Notes: generated from the sequence alone by a model not told the origin. A DNA stretch of 18,996 nt from Dimargaris cristalligena (GCA_027576995.1 JANBQC010000547.1:1-18996); one strand, 5' to 3'; counted from the first letter of the stretch, positions 1 to 10,305 are shown. Program-made: numbers and translations.

Positions 1-2471
1 CTGTATAGCCCTGAAAGCCTTAGTGTGATGTGTATATGGCAAACATCAGTATCCCGCCTCTTATCGTTGTCCTTCCGATGACCTGTTTGTGATACTAGCC
101 TCCCATTACTAGGCTACTTTTTACCCGTTCTTTACTACCAGTTATTATTTTTCCTCGATTGGATTGCACTCGTTCATTCCTCTTGATTACTTACCTGGAT
201 ATCCGCTGTATATCCCTAGTATTCAATTGGCTTTTACCAGGCATCCTAAGTTTATAATGCCATTCAGTGGATAGCAATATGGCGTTCTTCCCAAATTGCA
301 TCCTGCTTTTTTTTTCCAGCCGATTGATTCCCAGTTTCTTATGGTCCGTTAGGTCCTTCGCACTGGTCAAATTTCAATCGCATGTGCAAAGAAATACACG
401 ATCACTGATCCGAATATAGGATAGTTGAGAAATGAGTGCTGGAACATGACTGCATAATCAGGGTGGTTTGATCTGGTAAGCAATAATGGCAAATTTCCTT
501 ACAAAATCAACCTGTGAGTGTTGCATCTGCAGCCACGGTAGGGCCTAACCCTGGGTACCAATGTAGCACAACTCCATTAGGGCCCTCCAGTACAATCGGG
601 ATTATGGCCCCGGCTAATATGCCTGATGACCGGTGTGTTTTACAGCCACCTTTAACCCGGCCAGGGACTCCTTGTTAAACATTTCTCCTTCCCCTCTCCA
701 GTATTACGATCTATTAGTGCATACATCCTTCCTGGAGGTTCGATGAAATTACTGTCGGCCCTTTTAAATGCTCTGGATGTTAGGTATTGGTTATATAAAG
801 AGTTTACCGCCGACGCACCTTGATTCCACAGTTCACTAGCATTCACCACGTTGCCATTAAGACCCATACTATAAGTTCCTTCTAATAAATACGCTCATAC
901 AATTCGCTATTCTAACATGAGAAAATCTACACTAATGTACAATAATTTTAATGATTTATGTATAATCTAAAAGACGGGATGTTTAGTTTGGACCAAGAAT
1001 ATATTCACTTCACCGGACAGACGTTTCGTTATATAGCCTGGTTGAACCTCCCCCATATGAGGTCCTTTGTCTTTTTGAGGCCAAGGTGAATATGTAGTGG
1101 GGATGGGATTAATTGTGTTACGACAAAGCCAAATCATGGGCCAGATGTTGCCGGCTGAGGAGATATCTCATTATTCATCTGGCAGGCATTCCATTCAAAT
1201 ACCATGATTTTGTATTTATAGTATGTATCAATACGGCTCTGTAGGAACAGTAGAGGCACTTATAGGTAGTGGCTTTTCATCACAATTTTAGATTGCAATG
1301 TCTCAGCAATTTGGGGTTCTCATTAGTAATAAGGTTGGCATTCTCATGGCCTTTGCTGTTAATTTAACAATCAAAGAGTTATCGTTAATCTAGCAGGGGG
1401 TAACTGTCACTATTCTTTTAGTGAGTTTACGGCACTACACTCGTAAGTGCTACAATATTAGCTGCTACCCCATCCCGCTCAATATTAACTTTTATGTTGT
1501 GGCCTACAAAACTCCATAAATACTTGGTAGCCAGTCGCAGATTTGGGAATAGATAAACAGACCCGAGTGGGCACATCGATCAGTTTTATATTCAAAGGCA
1601 GTACTTGTCGAAGCACGCCGGCCTTTAATAAATTCTTTCGCCGTTGTAAAAGTAAGCTCTCTTGGCAAATTGGTAAGGTAATGTGAAATCATCCCCAGAT
1701 ATCCAAGTATGGTCAATTTTGGCCCTAATTTTGGCACATTATAATTCTCATTGCAGTCTAGACTCCCAAACTACCTCAAAGTTGGGTTTTTAATACAAGA
1801 CGGTCAGATTTTTAAGCATATCCGCAAATCAAATATACACTGTTTTCTCATGTATCTTTTGTATCTAATCGGATACCAGGGTTATAGTATTATGCTACTA
1901 TCCCCCATAAGCGAACTTTTTTTTTTGCAGTCTTTAACTGGCCAAAATAGGTCGACGCTTATCCGATGTTCCGTGTAATTTGGGGACACTCCTCCCGCCC
2001 CAGAGTAATTTGCGTAAGCTTAAGGGCAGCACATTTACCCGGCAACAGTTGGCCTAGTGTATTTATGGTGCCCATTTCGTAGGGCCATCTTTCTCCCCTT
2101 TCTCATGCACCATCCTCCATTCCCAGTAGATTTCATTGGAGATTGACTTTCATCCATGGGTTTGCATTACATCGTACTACCATAAGAGAAGTATTGCAGA
2201 GAGCAATTCAGCCCGTAGTAAAACAACAGAGAGGTCGCTATCAAAGCAGATGCCTTGACCCATAATATATTAAGGCAGTCAATGTAAGGATCCACTGTAT
2301 CCCATGTAATACAATGGAATGTTCGCTCGCAGGGATGGTATAGCACTTAGATAGCTTGAAACCCAACACTGGTTATGAAGTAGGGTGGTTTCAATTATGA
2401 GGGAGATCATGTTAGATGGGTAAATTAGGACGCCACAAGAGTACAAGTAGTCTGACTTGTGTACCTGGTAT

Positions 2472-2586
2472 ATGCGGCCGTGGTTTCGTGGCCCAGCCAT
2501 CCGGTCGTTGACGATTGGGAGGAAGATATCGCTCAATATGCAACGGGACTTTCGTTGGCGGCGGAGAGATGATGGGTATCTTTATG
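2472..2586 (+). CDS. Possible arginine-rich first exon (speculative)
   Basis: A patch of higher GC content holds an ATG followed by 38 open codons, which then runs into a strong 5' splice site (G|GTGAGTAACC, GT at 2587-2588). Read unspliced, the frame stops two codons later. The predicted peptide begins MRPWFRGPAIR and is very basic, with about ten arginines, two lysines and few acidic residues, as in some mitochondrial presequences. I found no acceptor and second exon downstream that I would defend, and other frames through the patch are also open, so chance is quite possible. Not assigned to any family. Confidence 0.17.
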
Positions 2587-2982
2587 GTGAGTAACCTATC
2601 GTAGTACGATAGCCATGCTGTACAATGTCTAGATGAAGGGCTGCCACTCATTAGACTATGGATGAAACGCAATACTTTGTGTAGCCCCAACTACATGTAT
2701 AATTATATAGGAAAATGGTGCATAGGGACCTTCTTAAATAGTAATTTACGTGTTATTTGAGAAACGAAAACGCGAGTGTTATTTAGGATTGTTTAAGTTG
2801 GTCAGTGCCGTCAACCGAACGGGTGATGTTTTGTAAACCATAGAAATAGGCATGATATCGCCTCTATATTCAACAACATCCGCAATGTTTCGGGTATACC
2901 TCGCCTAGCTTCAATGCCGATACATTACTCATTCCATTGCATTTTCACCGCCAACTGGATTATTTGACAATTGTGTTGTATT

Positions 2983-2993
2983 TATATATATAG
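2983..2993 (+). promoter_or_regulatory. TATA-like element upstream of the zinc-finger gene
   Basis: A TATATATATAG run lies about 80 bases before the ATG at 3073, a plausible distance for a TATA box plus a short 5' leader. The surrounding DNA is AT-rich, so the match is weak evidence. Confidence 0.25.
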
Positions 2994-3072
2994 CTACAGT
3001 TTTAGACAGCAATTCATATGTCTGCTGTGGTTTAGTTAAGCATTACATCACCGGTTGTCTATAATCAGCAAA

Positions 3073-3744
3073 ATGCGTTTCATTGGAGCAGCCTGCTTTT
3101 TTTTCCTGGGCTCATTCACGGCCAGTCAAGCCTCCGAGCAGGATACCCAACTCACCAGTCTCAACAACCTTCTCAATACCAACAGCCTCGATAGCAGCGT
3201 CGAGGAAGAAGTTGCGGATCTAGCCAATGATCCTTTTTTCCACACTTGGTCAACGGAGCAGCAGCTAGTGTATATCAGTCAACTAGACAGTAATGAGTTG
3301 GCCAGCTTCAATGCCCATCTCGAATACCTCACGAACAACGAGGACATCGATCAGCCCACCCAAGGACCCGGGTCTTTAGGTGTGAACCCCCCTGCCGCGG
3401 CCAGTGGTTCCGGTTGGGGAAGTGGCAGTCTCCCCTTTCCAGTGACCCAGTCCTCCTCCACCCAGGCGCCAATGTACTGGGACACCGACAACGTGCAACA
3501 ACAACGGGTGCCCAAAAGCAACCGTGTAAATCGGGAGGCAAATTGTGAGGAGAAACCATTTGGTTGTCCGAAATGCCTTAAAGAATTCGTCCGGAAATAT
3601 GATCTCAAAAGGCATATGCTGACCCACACTGGTGAAAAATCCTTCGTTTGTGAAGGGTGTGATAAGTTATTTAGTCGTCGGGATGTCCTGAAATCCCATA
3701 AGAGAAAGAATTGTCTTGGACAAAGTGCCGAAGTCCACTCCTAG
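3073..3744 (+). CDS. C2H2-type zinc-finger protein with N-terminal signal-peptide-like segment
   Basis: A single uninterrupted frame of 223 codons. I start at the ATG at 3073; the frame opens slightly earlier only through non-ATG codons. Residues 1-20 look like a classical signal peptide: an Arg near the start, a hydrophobic core (ACFFFLGSFTA) and an SQA-SE site that fits signal peptidase. Residues about 21-100 are acidic and Asn/Gln/Ser-rich, and 100-160 are Gly/Pro/Ser-rich, probably disordered. Two fingers close the protein. Finger 1 has C165, C168, H181, H185 and a TGEK-type linker. Finger 2 has C193, C196, H209 and C214, so its last ligand is Cys (C2HC). Tandem C2H2 fingers normally bind DNA in the nucleus, which conflicts with a secretory leader. 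Either the leader is not used, the true start differs, or this is an unusual secreted finger protein. No intron is needed. A polyadenylation hexamer follows the stop almost at once. Confidence 0.8.
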   Translation: MRFIGAACFFFLGSFTASQASEQDTQLTSLNNLLNTNSLDSSVEEEVADLANDPFFHTWSTEQQLVYISQLDSNELASFNAHLEYLTNNEDIDQPTQGPGSLGVNPPAAASGSGWGSGSLPFPVTQSSSTQAPMYWDTDNVQQQRVPKSNRVNREANCEEKPFGCPKCLKEFVRKYDLKRHMLTHTGEKSFVCEGCDKLFSRRDVLKSHKRKNCLGQSAEVHS

Positions 3745-3745
3745 A

Positions 3746-3751
3746 AATAAA
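3746..3751 (+). promoter_or_regulatory. AATAAA polyadenylation signal of the zinc-finger gene
   Basis: A perfect AATAAA begins one base after the TAG stop of the zinc-finger gene. It is correctly oriented, but unusually close to the stop, which would imply a very short 3' UTR. Confidence 0.4.
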
Positions 3752-4810
3752 TGATTTCAGCCGCCGACGGGTTAATTCAGTTGAGTTCTGATCCGCCCTA
3801 CTCACAGAGGCATTCTCGCCTACTGGCACTGGGGCAGTATTTTGGAACTGAGTTACACGGCGTAAAACTATAAATTCCCCCGACTTCTTCTCTTTTATAA
3901 AACTCTATTTGCTGATCCATTTTGACGAATAGAGGAGAAGACGACCTATGTCTTCATCGAAAGAGGACCTCGACCTCTAAACTTCAATCGTTTAACTATT
4001 TTACGAAAATAAAATCCAATTTATATGGGTCTACTTATCTTGGTGGATGAATGGCTATACCTTAGCAATTGTTAATAGTAAACATGGGAAAAGCATTGTT
4101 TCGGCCAGGGAAGGACTACAATTGCATTATAGAGTGGCGAACGCTCCATTGGGGAATCTATATTTCCATGCGAATTCGGTTTACCGTTGGTCCTCTAATC
4201 GCCAACGCCAATTTCTCTTTTTGCAATATGCACCTTTCAATGGTCTTTCTCTTATGTCACAGCTGGTTAATAAGTTAGTGAAATCAGACAGGGACTAGAG
4301 TGAACAGAACGGGGTGTATAGTTGTATTCGGGGGTGTTAGTACAATTATAGGTTATAATCCAACCGTCCTATTATGTCAGTACCAAATTGAGCATCAGCT
4401 ACGCCCCTGTCCTCTGTGGGCCTATCTTCCCCGCCCTATATGCCCATCTTCCTAGGTATATGTAGGATATGATCAACCGGACAGTATAACACAAAATCCG
4501 TTGGATAAGGCACGCACTGCTAGTTTAAGTTGAATCATCCGCCTATTATCCCATAGACACACCATGTAAAGCCTTATATAGTCGGGCCGAATTTCACACT
4601 TATTCAATTTGGTGGTGTATACATTTAATACAAATTATAGTCGCCATTACAACTAACTGCGGTTGGGTAGTGAAATCAATCACATTAACATACGGGGATA
4701 GGCAATTCAAAAAAAAAACACTGGCCGGTCTTGGCTTTGGTTAATATACAGGGCGTTCGACCAGCTCCTCCTTCGCCATTGAAAGTCGAAGATCGGTATA
4801 CGGATAACAT
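3752..4810. other. Intergenic region between zinc-finger gene and CENP-H
   Basis: AT-rich spacer of about 1 kb between two genes whose 3' ends face each other, so promoters are not expected unless the small frame at 4047-4298 is real. It holds an A-run near 4710-4718 and no recognisable RNA gene or element. Confidence 0.5.
4047..4298 (+). CDS. Short open frame, doubtful
   Basis: An 83-codon ATG frame beginning MNGYTLAIVNSKHG and ending in Lys/Asp-rich residues. A second frame through the same bases is also open for nearly the same length, which usually points to chance. There are no transmembrane segments, motifs or family resemblance that I recognise. It is reported because it is one of the longer ATG frames in a gene-free stretch. 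Confidence 0.15.
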   Translation: MNGYTLAIVNSKHGKSIVSAREGLQLHYRVANAPLGNLYFHANSVYRWSSNRQRQFLFLQYAPFNGLSLMSQLVNKLVKSDRD

Positions 4811-6187
4811 CTAGTCGAACTCGCCCAGCATCATTATAATATCCTGAAGGGTTTTGTCTTCCGCCCAGTCAAGGCCACTTTCCAGAATAAGTCCCTGGTA
4901 AAAAAAACAAAGGGTAGTAAGTAGTTGTTGAACCGGGAGTTGTATTAGGCCATAAGTTCACGGCATTTTCCATCATTAAATCATTAGGCCAAGTAGGACA
5001 TGGTGAGGCTAAAGATCACATGTCATTTCAAGTCGACTTGTCGAAGTTCGACTAGAAATAGTGATAATAAGGGTATGAAAGAGTATATAAATAGCCTACC
5101 TGAAGAACGTTCCGGATGACTTCCAATTGGGAAGTAAGTTTAGAATGCTCCGAGTCTAGTCTATAATACCAGTAGGATCGGGGGGGGGGGGGGGATATGC
5201 ATTAGTTAAATGGGGAATTAGTATCGTGGTCTCTTGTCCCTAGTTAGGCAATACAATATGCAATCCAAAGATAAGGCGAGAGGGCATTTAATATTAGATA
5301 CTTACTTTCGCAATTCACTGGCCGTGGTCCGACTGGGCGTGGCGCTCGATCGGCTAGACCCTTTAATGGATTGTACTTTGGCCATCAGCTCCCGGTTTTT
5401 GCTATGCTGGGCTATAAGCGACTGCTGGATGGCCTGACGCTCATCGTTAACGGCCGCCAAATCCTGCATCGCCACGGCCAGCTCCCGGGAAAGCTTGTCG
5501 CGTTGATGAAGGGTTTCCTGTAATTTACTATACTCCCGAAAACAGAAAAATAATAATCGCCCAATAAAATGTAAGTCATTAATAAACCGATAAGGAGATT
5601 CCGTAAATTAGGTGTAGTGTAGTGATGTGTGGCGGCGAGCAGGGTCGGAATTGCCAACTGGGTGCTATGTTATGTTGGTATCAGCGATTATTCACCTCTG
5701 GGGAGGTGGCTGGCTGGTCGGTTTTATAAGGAACCATAGATTGAAAAATAGTGGAATAGGCAGTCGCTTACATATCCACGTAGCTGGTGTCCTTCGCTGA
5801 CTTCGCGTTGGACTTCTGTACCTGGTCGACTAATGCCAAATTAGAAAGGATGGCCAAACGAACCCCATTATGTGCGGCTTCTTGAAGCAATTCGGCCTTT
5901 AGGTCATCGATGGTGTTTAGTAATCCGTCTTCGGCCAAACTGGCCTGGCGCATGGCCGCGGCCGAAGTGGCGCTGGAGTTCTGCAGTTCAGCGGCTAGAG
6001 CGCGTTCCTCCTGCTGGCCTAGAGAGGCCCTTTGGTCCTGTTGGTTTAGGAAGTGGCTGTATTCGGAATGGGTGAGGGGTTGGTAGAAATGGGCCGGTTG
6101 GAGGGGCTGAATGCCAACCCGGGCCCGAAGTACGGTTTTTAGTAAATGAGTACTAAGTACTTGCAATTCCTGGAAGGTGGTGGTCAT
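4811..6187 (-). CDS. CENPH: Centromere protein H (CENP-H) homologue, four exons
   Basis: Kinetochore subunit of the CCAN inner kinetochore (CENP-H/I/K group; Fta3 in fission yeast, Mcm16 in budding yeast), acting at centromeres. Exons on the minus strand: 6187-5772, 5527-5306, 5160-5100 and 4894-4811. Phases match at all junctions and give 260 aa, close to the roughly 250 aa of animal CENP-H. Donors are GTAAGC, GTAAGT and GTAGGC; acceptors are TATAG, TATAG and ACCAG. The identification rests on the C-terminus: LEVIRNVLQ joined to GLILESGLDWAED, then a Leu-rich tail ending LGEFD. This matches the family signature of a (Q/G)LILGS-x-x-x-WAEDP type followed by a Leu-rich helix. Residues about 55-225 are Gln/Glu/Ala/Leu-rich and heptad-like (for example LHQRDKLSRELAVAMQDLAA), as expected for the coiled-coil rod. 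The start ATG sits in a good ACCATGA context. A 15-base homopolymer lies in intron 2. The N-terminal third has no motif of its own, so its limits are less certain. Confidence 0.83.
5180..5194. repeat. G15/C15 homopolymer inside CENP-H intron 2
   Basis: Fifteen consecutive G on the plus strand, so C15 on the transcribed strand. It lies inside intron 2 of the CENP-H gene, about 18-33 bases before the acceptor AG (5162-5161), where a polypyrimidine tract would sit. The length may be imprecise because homopolymers are prone to sequencing and replication slippage. Confidence 0.9.
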
Positions 6188-6960
6188 GGTATAGGATTGA
6201 ACAGTGAGAACGAAGAAATAGAAAAATAAAACAGCTTAGGTCGAATGAGCTATGGCAAGGAAAATGGCAACACGTCAAAAGGCCGAAATAAATGTAGTGG
6301 GAAAGACAGGAATGTAATTGAAGGAACACAAAAGGATTGTAAAGTTGGAAGGGAAAATAGGGAGCGAACGAGCTGGGTGTGCTAAAAATTTATTGCAGTA
6401 TGTGCCCCATAATACTTGCATTTCTCAAGGGCTTCCATTGCGTTTGGCACTGCTGGCCGAGCTAAGTTGGGTGGGTTATCATAAGGGCCTGGTTTCTTCC
6501 CAGGGCCTGTTCATTGTCCTCCCCATGTCCTTTCTCTCTCTATTTGTGGCTTTTGAGGGTTTTTAAGCCATTTATCCTTTAATATATTCCCTGTGGATGG
6601 CAAATTATGGCCAAAAGGTCGCCCGCCTTAGACTCACTTTAAATTAAACTCTACTTCATCTGGCACTGCTGGCCGATTCTCCTATTTTTGATCAACAGTG
6701 TCGCGTAGTTGAAGCGTTCATTACAACCTAGCAATACTTTAATATACGCCGCAATACCCTCGCTAACCTCAATTTACTGCACTCAAGCTGTGTTGCCAGC
6801 TTATAATTAACTAAATATGAAGAGATCTTGCTAGACAAGCACGGTGGTTTCAAATAAGCGAATATTTATTTTCGAAATAATTAACCCACACCGCCCATGG
6901 TTTTTCGTTCAGAGGGAGGTTGGAAGAGGGTTAATATAATATAGATTGTATGAGAGGTAA
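6188..6960. other. Intergenic: CENP-H upstream region and PA2G4 3' flank
   Basis: This 773-bp spacer must hold the CENP-H promoter and the PA2G4 3' UTR, both for minus-strand genes. An open frame on the plus strand near 6318-6566 lacks family features and I regard it as chance. A 16-base sequence occurs twice here and is listed as a repeat. No clear TATA box was seen next to the CENP-H start. Confidence 0.5.
6445..6676. repeat. Exact 16-bp direct repeat pair
   Basis: TGGCACTGCTGGCCGA occurs at 6445-6460 and again at 6661-6676, 216 bases apart in the same orientation. The core contains CTGGCCGA and is GC-rich in an AT-rich spacer. It could be a paired protein-binding site in the CENP-H upstream region or a trace of duplication. 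A chance 16-mer match somewhere in a 19-kb window is uncommon but not negligible. Confidence 0.5.
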
Positions 6961-9558
6961 CTACGAAGTATCCATAGTCGAGGCGGACGAAACCTTTTCC
7001 GCCTAGTAAACATAGTTAACCAAGGGTTAGTTTGTGGGGGGGATATTAGGTGAAAAAAATATTACCATTAGTGTGAAGATAGGGGCGATGGGCATGAGGC
7101 ATTATATATAGTAGCCGATAGAGTTGGAGTTTAGTTAATAGTGTAGCCAAACTTACCTTGATATGAATATCCGAGAGCCGGGGCAGCTCAATTTTACCCA
7201 TGTTTTGATTAATGAGGGCCAGAATGTGAGAGTCGGCCGGGATGTTATGGTTTGAATGGACGTAGGACATGGTCTGAGGGGGAGTCAGGCACATTGGGCC
7301 CTCATGGGTGATGAGGACGGTGGTCTGGAACTGCGCCACGGTCTCGCGCTCTGTAATTTAAGTCGCAAATATCACCATTTATACAGTCGGAAATGACGCG
7401 GGATGGTTAATTCGCCATCATCATAGACTATCGAGAACCACACGGGAGGGAACGTGGTATAAAAAGTAGACCTATCAATAACGGCTCAATAAACTCAGGG
7501 TATAACACACGTACCTTTTCTTTCGACCAGCATGGGCAGTGAGTTGATAACACCGTGTCCGAGACATTCGGTCAATCCAAGTTTTTGACGGAGATCCGAG
7601 ATGTTTCTGGGAACGATACAAATAAAAATGGTGTCGTCAAACAATATAGTTGTGTCGAAGAAGTTAGCAAAGGGTGCGCACGGGTCGGGTAATATAGTAT
7701 CGAATGAGGAATGGGATAATGTCTAATACTACAGATTGTTCTAGAGGTTGGGTAATATCAAAAGTAACTCGATGACAAAGTAAATCTAAGCACAGTCACC
7801 TACCTAACGGCAAAGGGGAACACGGGGTGGTTCTTCGAGATCGTTTCGAACAAGTCGGCGGCGGACTTCATTTTAAAGTAGTAAGTCCTGTTGACGTCAC
7901 GCTGACAGACGGTGGGTTTCATGCCCGAATCTCTGGCCTAATAGATTATCAATGGGATTGGAAAATTTTTCTATTAGCCTTGGACAAGGTAAGGCCTCAA
8001 AAAACTCCGTTAAACAGAGGTGGATGTCATTATCTAACCAAAAGACTTCAGAAAGACTTAGAGGGTTACCGTAATAAAAACAAAAAACATAGCCTTACCT
8101 TGCCAGTTCCGGTACTCAAGCAGGTGTTCAGGACGAAGACATCGCCAATCTCAAATTCTAAGTCGGCTTTGCCTTCAGCGACATCGTACCGGTTGGGAAT
8201 CGACTATAATATATAATAATAAATCGTGGTAATCCCAATAATAATTAGTACAAGTGGGCCATGCAAAGTGGTGGCAGTATGCATCGTTTAGTTATACTTG
8301 AGCTAAGCCAGTAAAGGCGTGAAGTTTAAAAATTCAATGGTTTACTTTTTGGCCGGAGAACACGTAGCGGTTGATGGCTTGCGAGTAAGTGGACTCTACG
8401 GGAGAGCATTGGAAGAACTCAGCAACTTCACGGGTGATGTTGGTAATTTCCTCGGCCTAGAGATACCGAAAGTGGTGATCGATCAAGTAAAGGATGAGAG
8501 AGAGAGAGGTTAACAGCTTGATATAATGGTCAATTTTACCGAGCTGGGCACAAAGAATTGCCATGAGAGTATATGGCTAAGTCAGATGAACAAAGGTATA
8601 GGTAATAAAGCAACAATTACCTTTACACCGGCACGCATTTTCCGCAGGGTCGCTTCATGGGTAATCTTGGCGGCACAAATAACATCAGCCCGGCGGTCTA
8701 CAAGATGGTAGATTATAAAGGTATTGTATGAGTAAGCGATGAGGTGAGCATACTTCCTAAATAGAAAACGGTCCTTTTAATACCATTATAGTGCAGCTGC
8801 AGTAAGCGAATCTTTCCTCGGTAGCATAAGCGCAGCTCCCAATGAAATTAGCGGAAACTGGATATAGGTCCAGTCCAATATACATTTAGGTGAAAAGGCG
8901 AAAACCTTCTGTAGGTACTTACCAGATACCGGCTCATTAGGATTCGCGCTCATGACAACGGTGTGGGCCTGGGAAGCCACGTAGCCATTGATATGGACGG
9001 CCAACTCGATCTTGACGACATCATTGACCTGGATCATCATGTCCATATCTGCCGACGCGGCCACATTCTGGATCCGGTGGTTAATGGCCACGGAGGTGGG
9101 GAAGGCGATGCCTTTATCCGCCTTTACACCGGGACTCACTCTCCGGCAAATGTCCTCGATCAGTTGGTCGCCAAAAATACAGAGGGTCGAGATTTTAGTG
9201 CCGGGCACGGTGCGCTCGATCACCTGGCGAAGCACCTCTATTGTAATTAGGCATCAAACACCCAAAAAAATACACAAAAAGGGACGTATTGGTTAGTAAG
9301 AATGGTCCAAAAATGGTGAACTAGAGCCGTAGGAGGTGTAGTGAACCAGGGCCCACCTGTACCCTCCCCCAATTTAGAATGTAAATGGAACTATACCAGC
9401 GAGCAGAAAACTCTACCAAGGGGTAACCGCAAATAAGGCCCGGGTATTGAACTGGACTGGGTCAGAAATTGGCCAGAAGACTAGTAAAGACGGCGGGTAG
9501 TACCTTGCACAATAGCAGCGGCTGCTTGGTAGTTTTGGATTGCGGCAAAGTAGACCAT
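6961..9558 (-). CDS. PA2G4: PA2G4/EBP1 homologue (M24 peptidase-fold, non-catalytic), nine exons
   Basis: Homologue of proliferation-associated 2G4 (EBP1; fungal 42-kDa curved-DNA-binding protein), a methionine-aminopeptidase-fold protein that lacks peptidase activity and binds ribosomes and RNA. Exons: 9558-9504, 9237-8923, 8697-8621, 8456-8346, 8203-8099, 7937-7804, 7606-7515, 7350-7157 and 7002-6961. All eight junctions keep phase, giving 374 aa against about 394 in human EBP1. Family landmarks in order: GVKADKGIAFPTSVAINH; NDVVKIELAVHINGYVASQA; RRADVICAAKITHEATLRKM; FFQCSPVESTYSQAINRYVF; FEIGDVFVLNTCLSTGTGKA; RTYYFKMKSAADLFETISKN; GLTECLGHGVINSLPMLVER; QFQTTVLITHEGPMCLT; and a last exon AEKVSSASTMDTS. 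The catalytic Asp positions of methionine aminopeptidases are replaced (KIE and ASQ where the enzymes have Asp), as expected for this branch. Oddities: the Lys-rich C-terminal tail of animal EBP1 is absent, and the N-terminus (MVYFAAIQNYQ) is short and less family-like, so exon 1 is the weakest part. Upstream acceptor-like sites at TTTCAG and TTACAG could belong to a 5' UTR intron. Confidence 0.9.
8496..8508. repeat. (GA)n microsatellite in a PA2G4 intron
   Basis: About six GA units on the plus strand, inside the intron between PA2G4 exons 3 and 4 (8620-8457). It is likely neutral, but reads as a pyrimidine-rich CT tract on the transcribed strand about 40 bases before the acceptor, so it may serve as the polypyrimidine tract. 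Confidence 0.7.
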
Positions 9559-10305
9559 TGTGAAATGCGTAAGCTGAAACGATGTAACGGTGCAAATAGT
9601 ACTGTAATGGACAAAGAAAAGTACGTTGGACTGAGAAAGAGCTAAGGAATCAATGTGCCACACTAGCTAGAAAATATGGTGAATTCGGGCGTGAAAAACT
9701 TAGCAATTCTCCAGTCGAGTGAGATAGCTGCTCGTTTTTTCTCCCGTTTGTAGGCAAAAGTATTGAGTGCAAATTTAGGTATCTGATTTGAGCCTGGCTC
9801 GCTTTTCATCCTGCTAGCATATATCACCACATCCAAGTCAAGTCACCTGACTCTTTGCCCAGGTGGTTGTACATTCCAAGAATTAGGTGGCCCATAATGG
9901 TGGCAGTCTTGGTTGATAAACTAATAGCACATGCCCGTTCTCATTGACAATACTATATAGGAAACCAATTTAAAAATATTCAGCATATTCCCCTAATCGG
10001 GTTTACGCAATACCTGCCAGTCAGTCGGACTTGACAAGTTAAATATAAGTAAATTACCTATATAATACTGTCCCATCCATCTAATGCATAGCTGAATATA
10101 GCTACGCGACCCAATATAATGTTCTATCGTGAGGCTATCACAGGGTCTGTTACTATTTTAAGAGTGGCCTGTCCGGAGGAAATACGTTAACCGGTACACC
10201 AGGCAAATACCCGTGAAAGCAGTATGAGTAGAACCCTACACCAGAATTTCGGTGAAAATCCAACCCTGATACTCTATCAAAACCGTATACTAAAAGTGGG
10301 TATTA
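9559..10305. other. Intergenic: PA2G4 upstream region and GNAT 3' flank
   Basis: About 750 bp of AT-rich sequence between two minus-strand genes. It should contain the PA2G4 promoter. On the minus strand I see acceptor-like TTACAG and TTTCAG motifs shortly upstream of the PA2G4 start, consistent with an untranslated first exon, but no donor is certain. No other gene was seen. Confidence 0.5.

Larger units (their letters stand above)
1..3072. other. Gene-poor intergenic region
   Basis: About 3 kb of mostly AT-rich sequence in which all six frames are broken frequently. The short open frames found here show no family motif, no coding-like base composition and no consistent chain of splice sites. 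The one exception worth marking is a GC-richer patch near 2460-2590, listed separately. No tandem repeat, transposon end or RNA gene was recognised by eye. A fast-evolving or heavily split gene cannot be excluded. Confidence 0.6.

Noticed and set aside
3329..3629. Long minus-strand frames opposite the zinc-finger gene
   Set aside because: They are shadows of the plus-strand gene, whose zinc fingers are unmistakable.
5412..5657. Using CAG at 5521-5519 as the CENP-H exon 2 acceptor
   Set aside because: It breaks phase and destroys the coiled-coil frame; the TATAG acceptor (exon from 5527) keeps phase and gives IKLQETLHQRDKL.
5872..6075. Plus-strand frame opposite CENP-H exon 1
   Set aside because: Antisense shadow of a GC-rich coding exon; no motif and no splice logic.
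8963..9296. Plus-strand frames opposite PA2G4 exon 2
   Set aside because: The minus strand encodes conserved EBP1 sequence with phased junctions; the plus frames are shadows.
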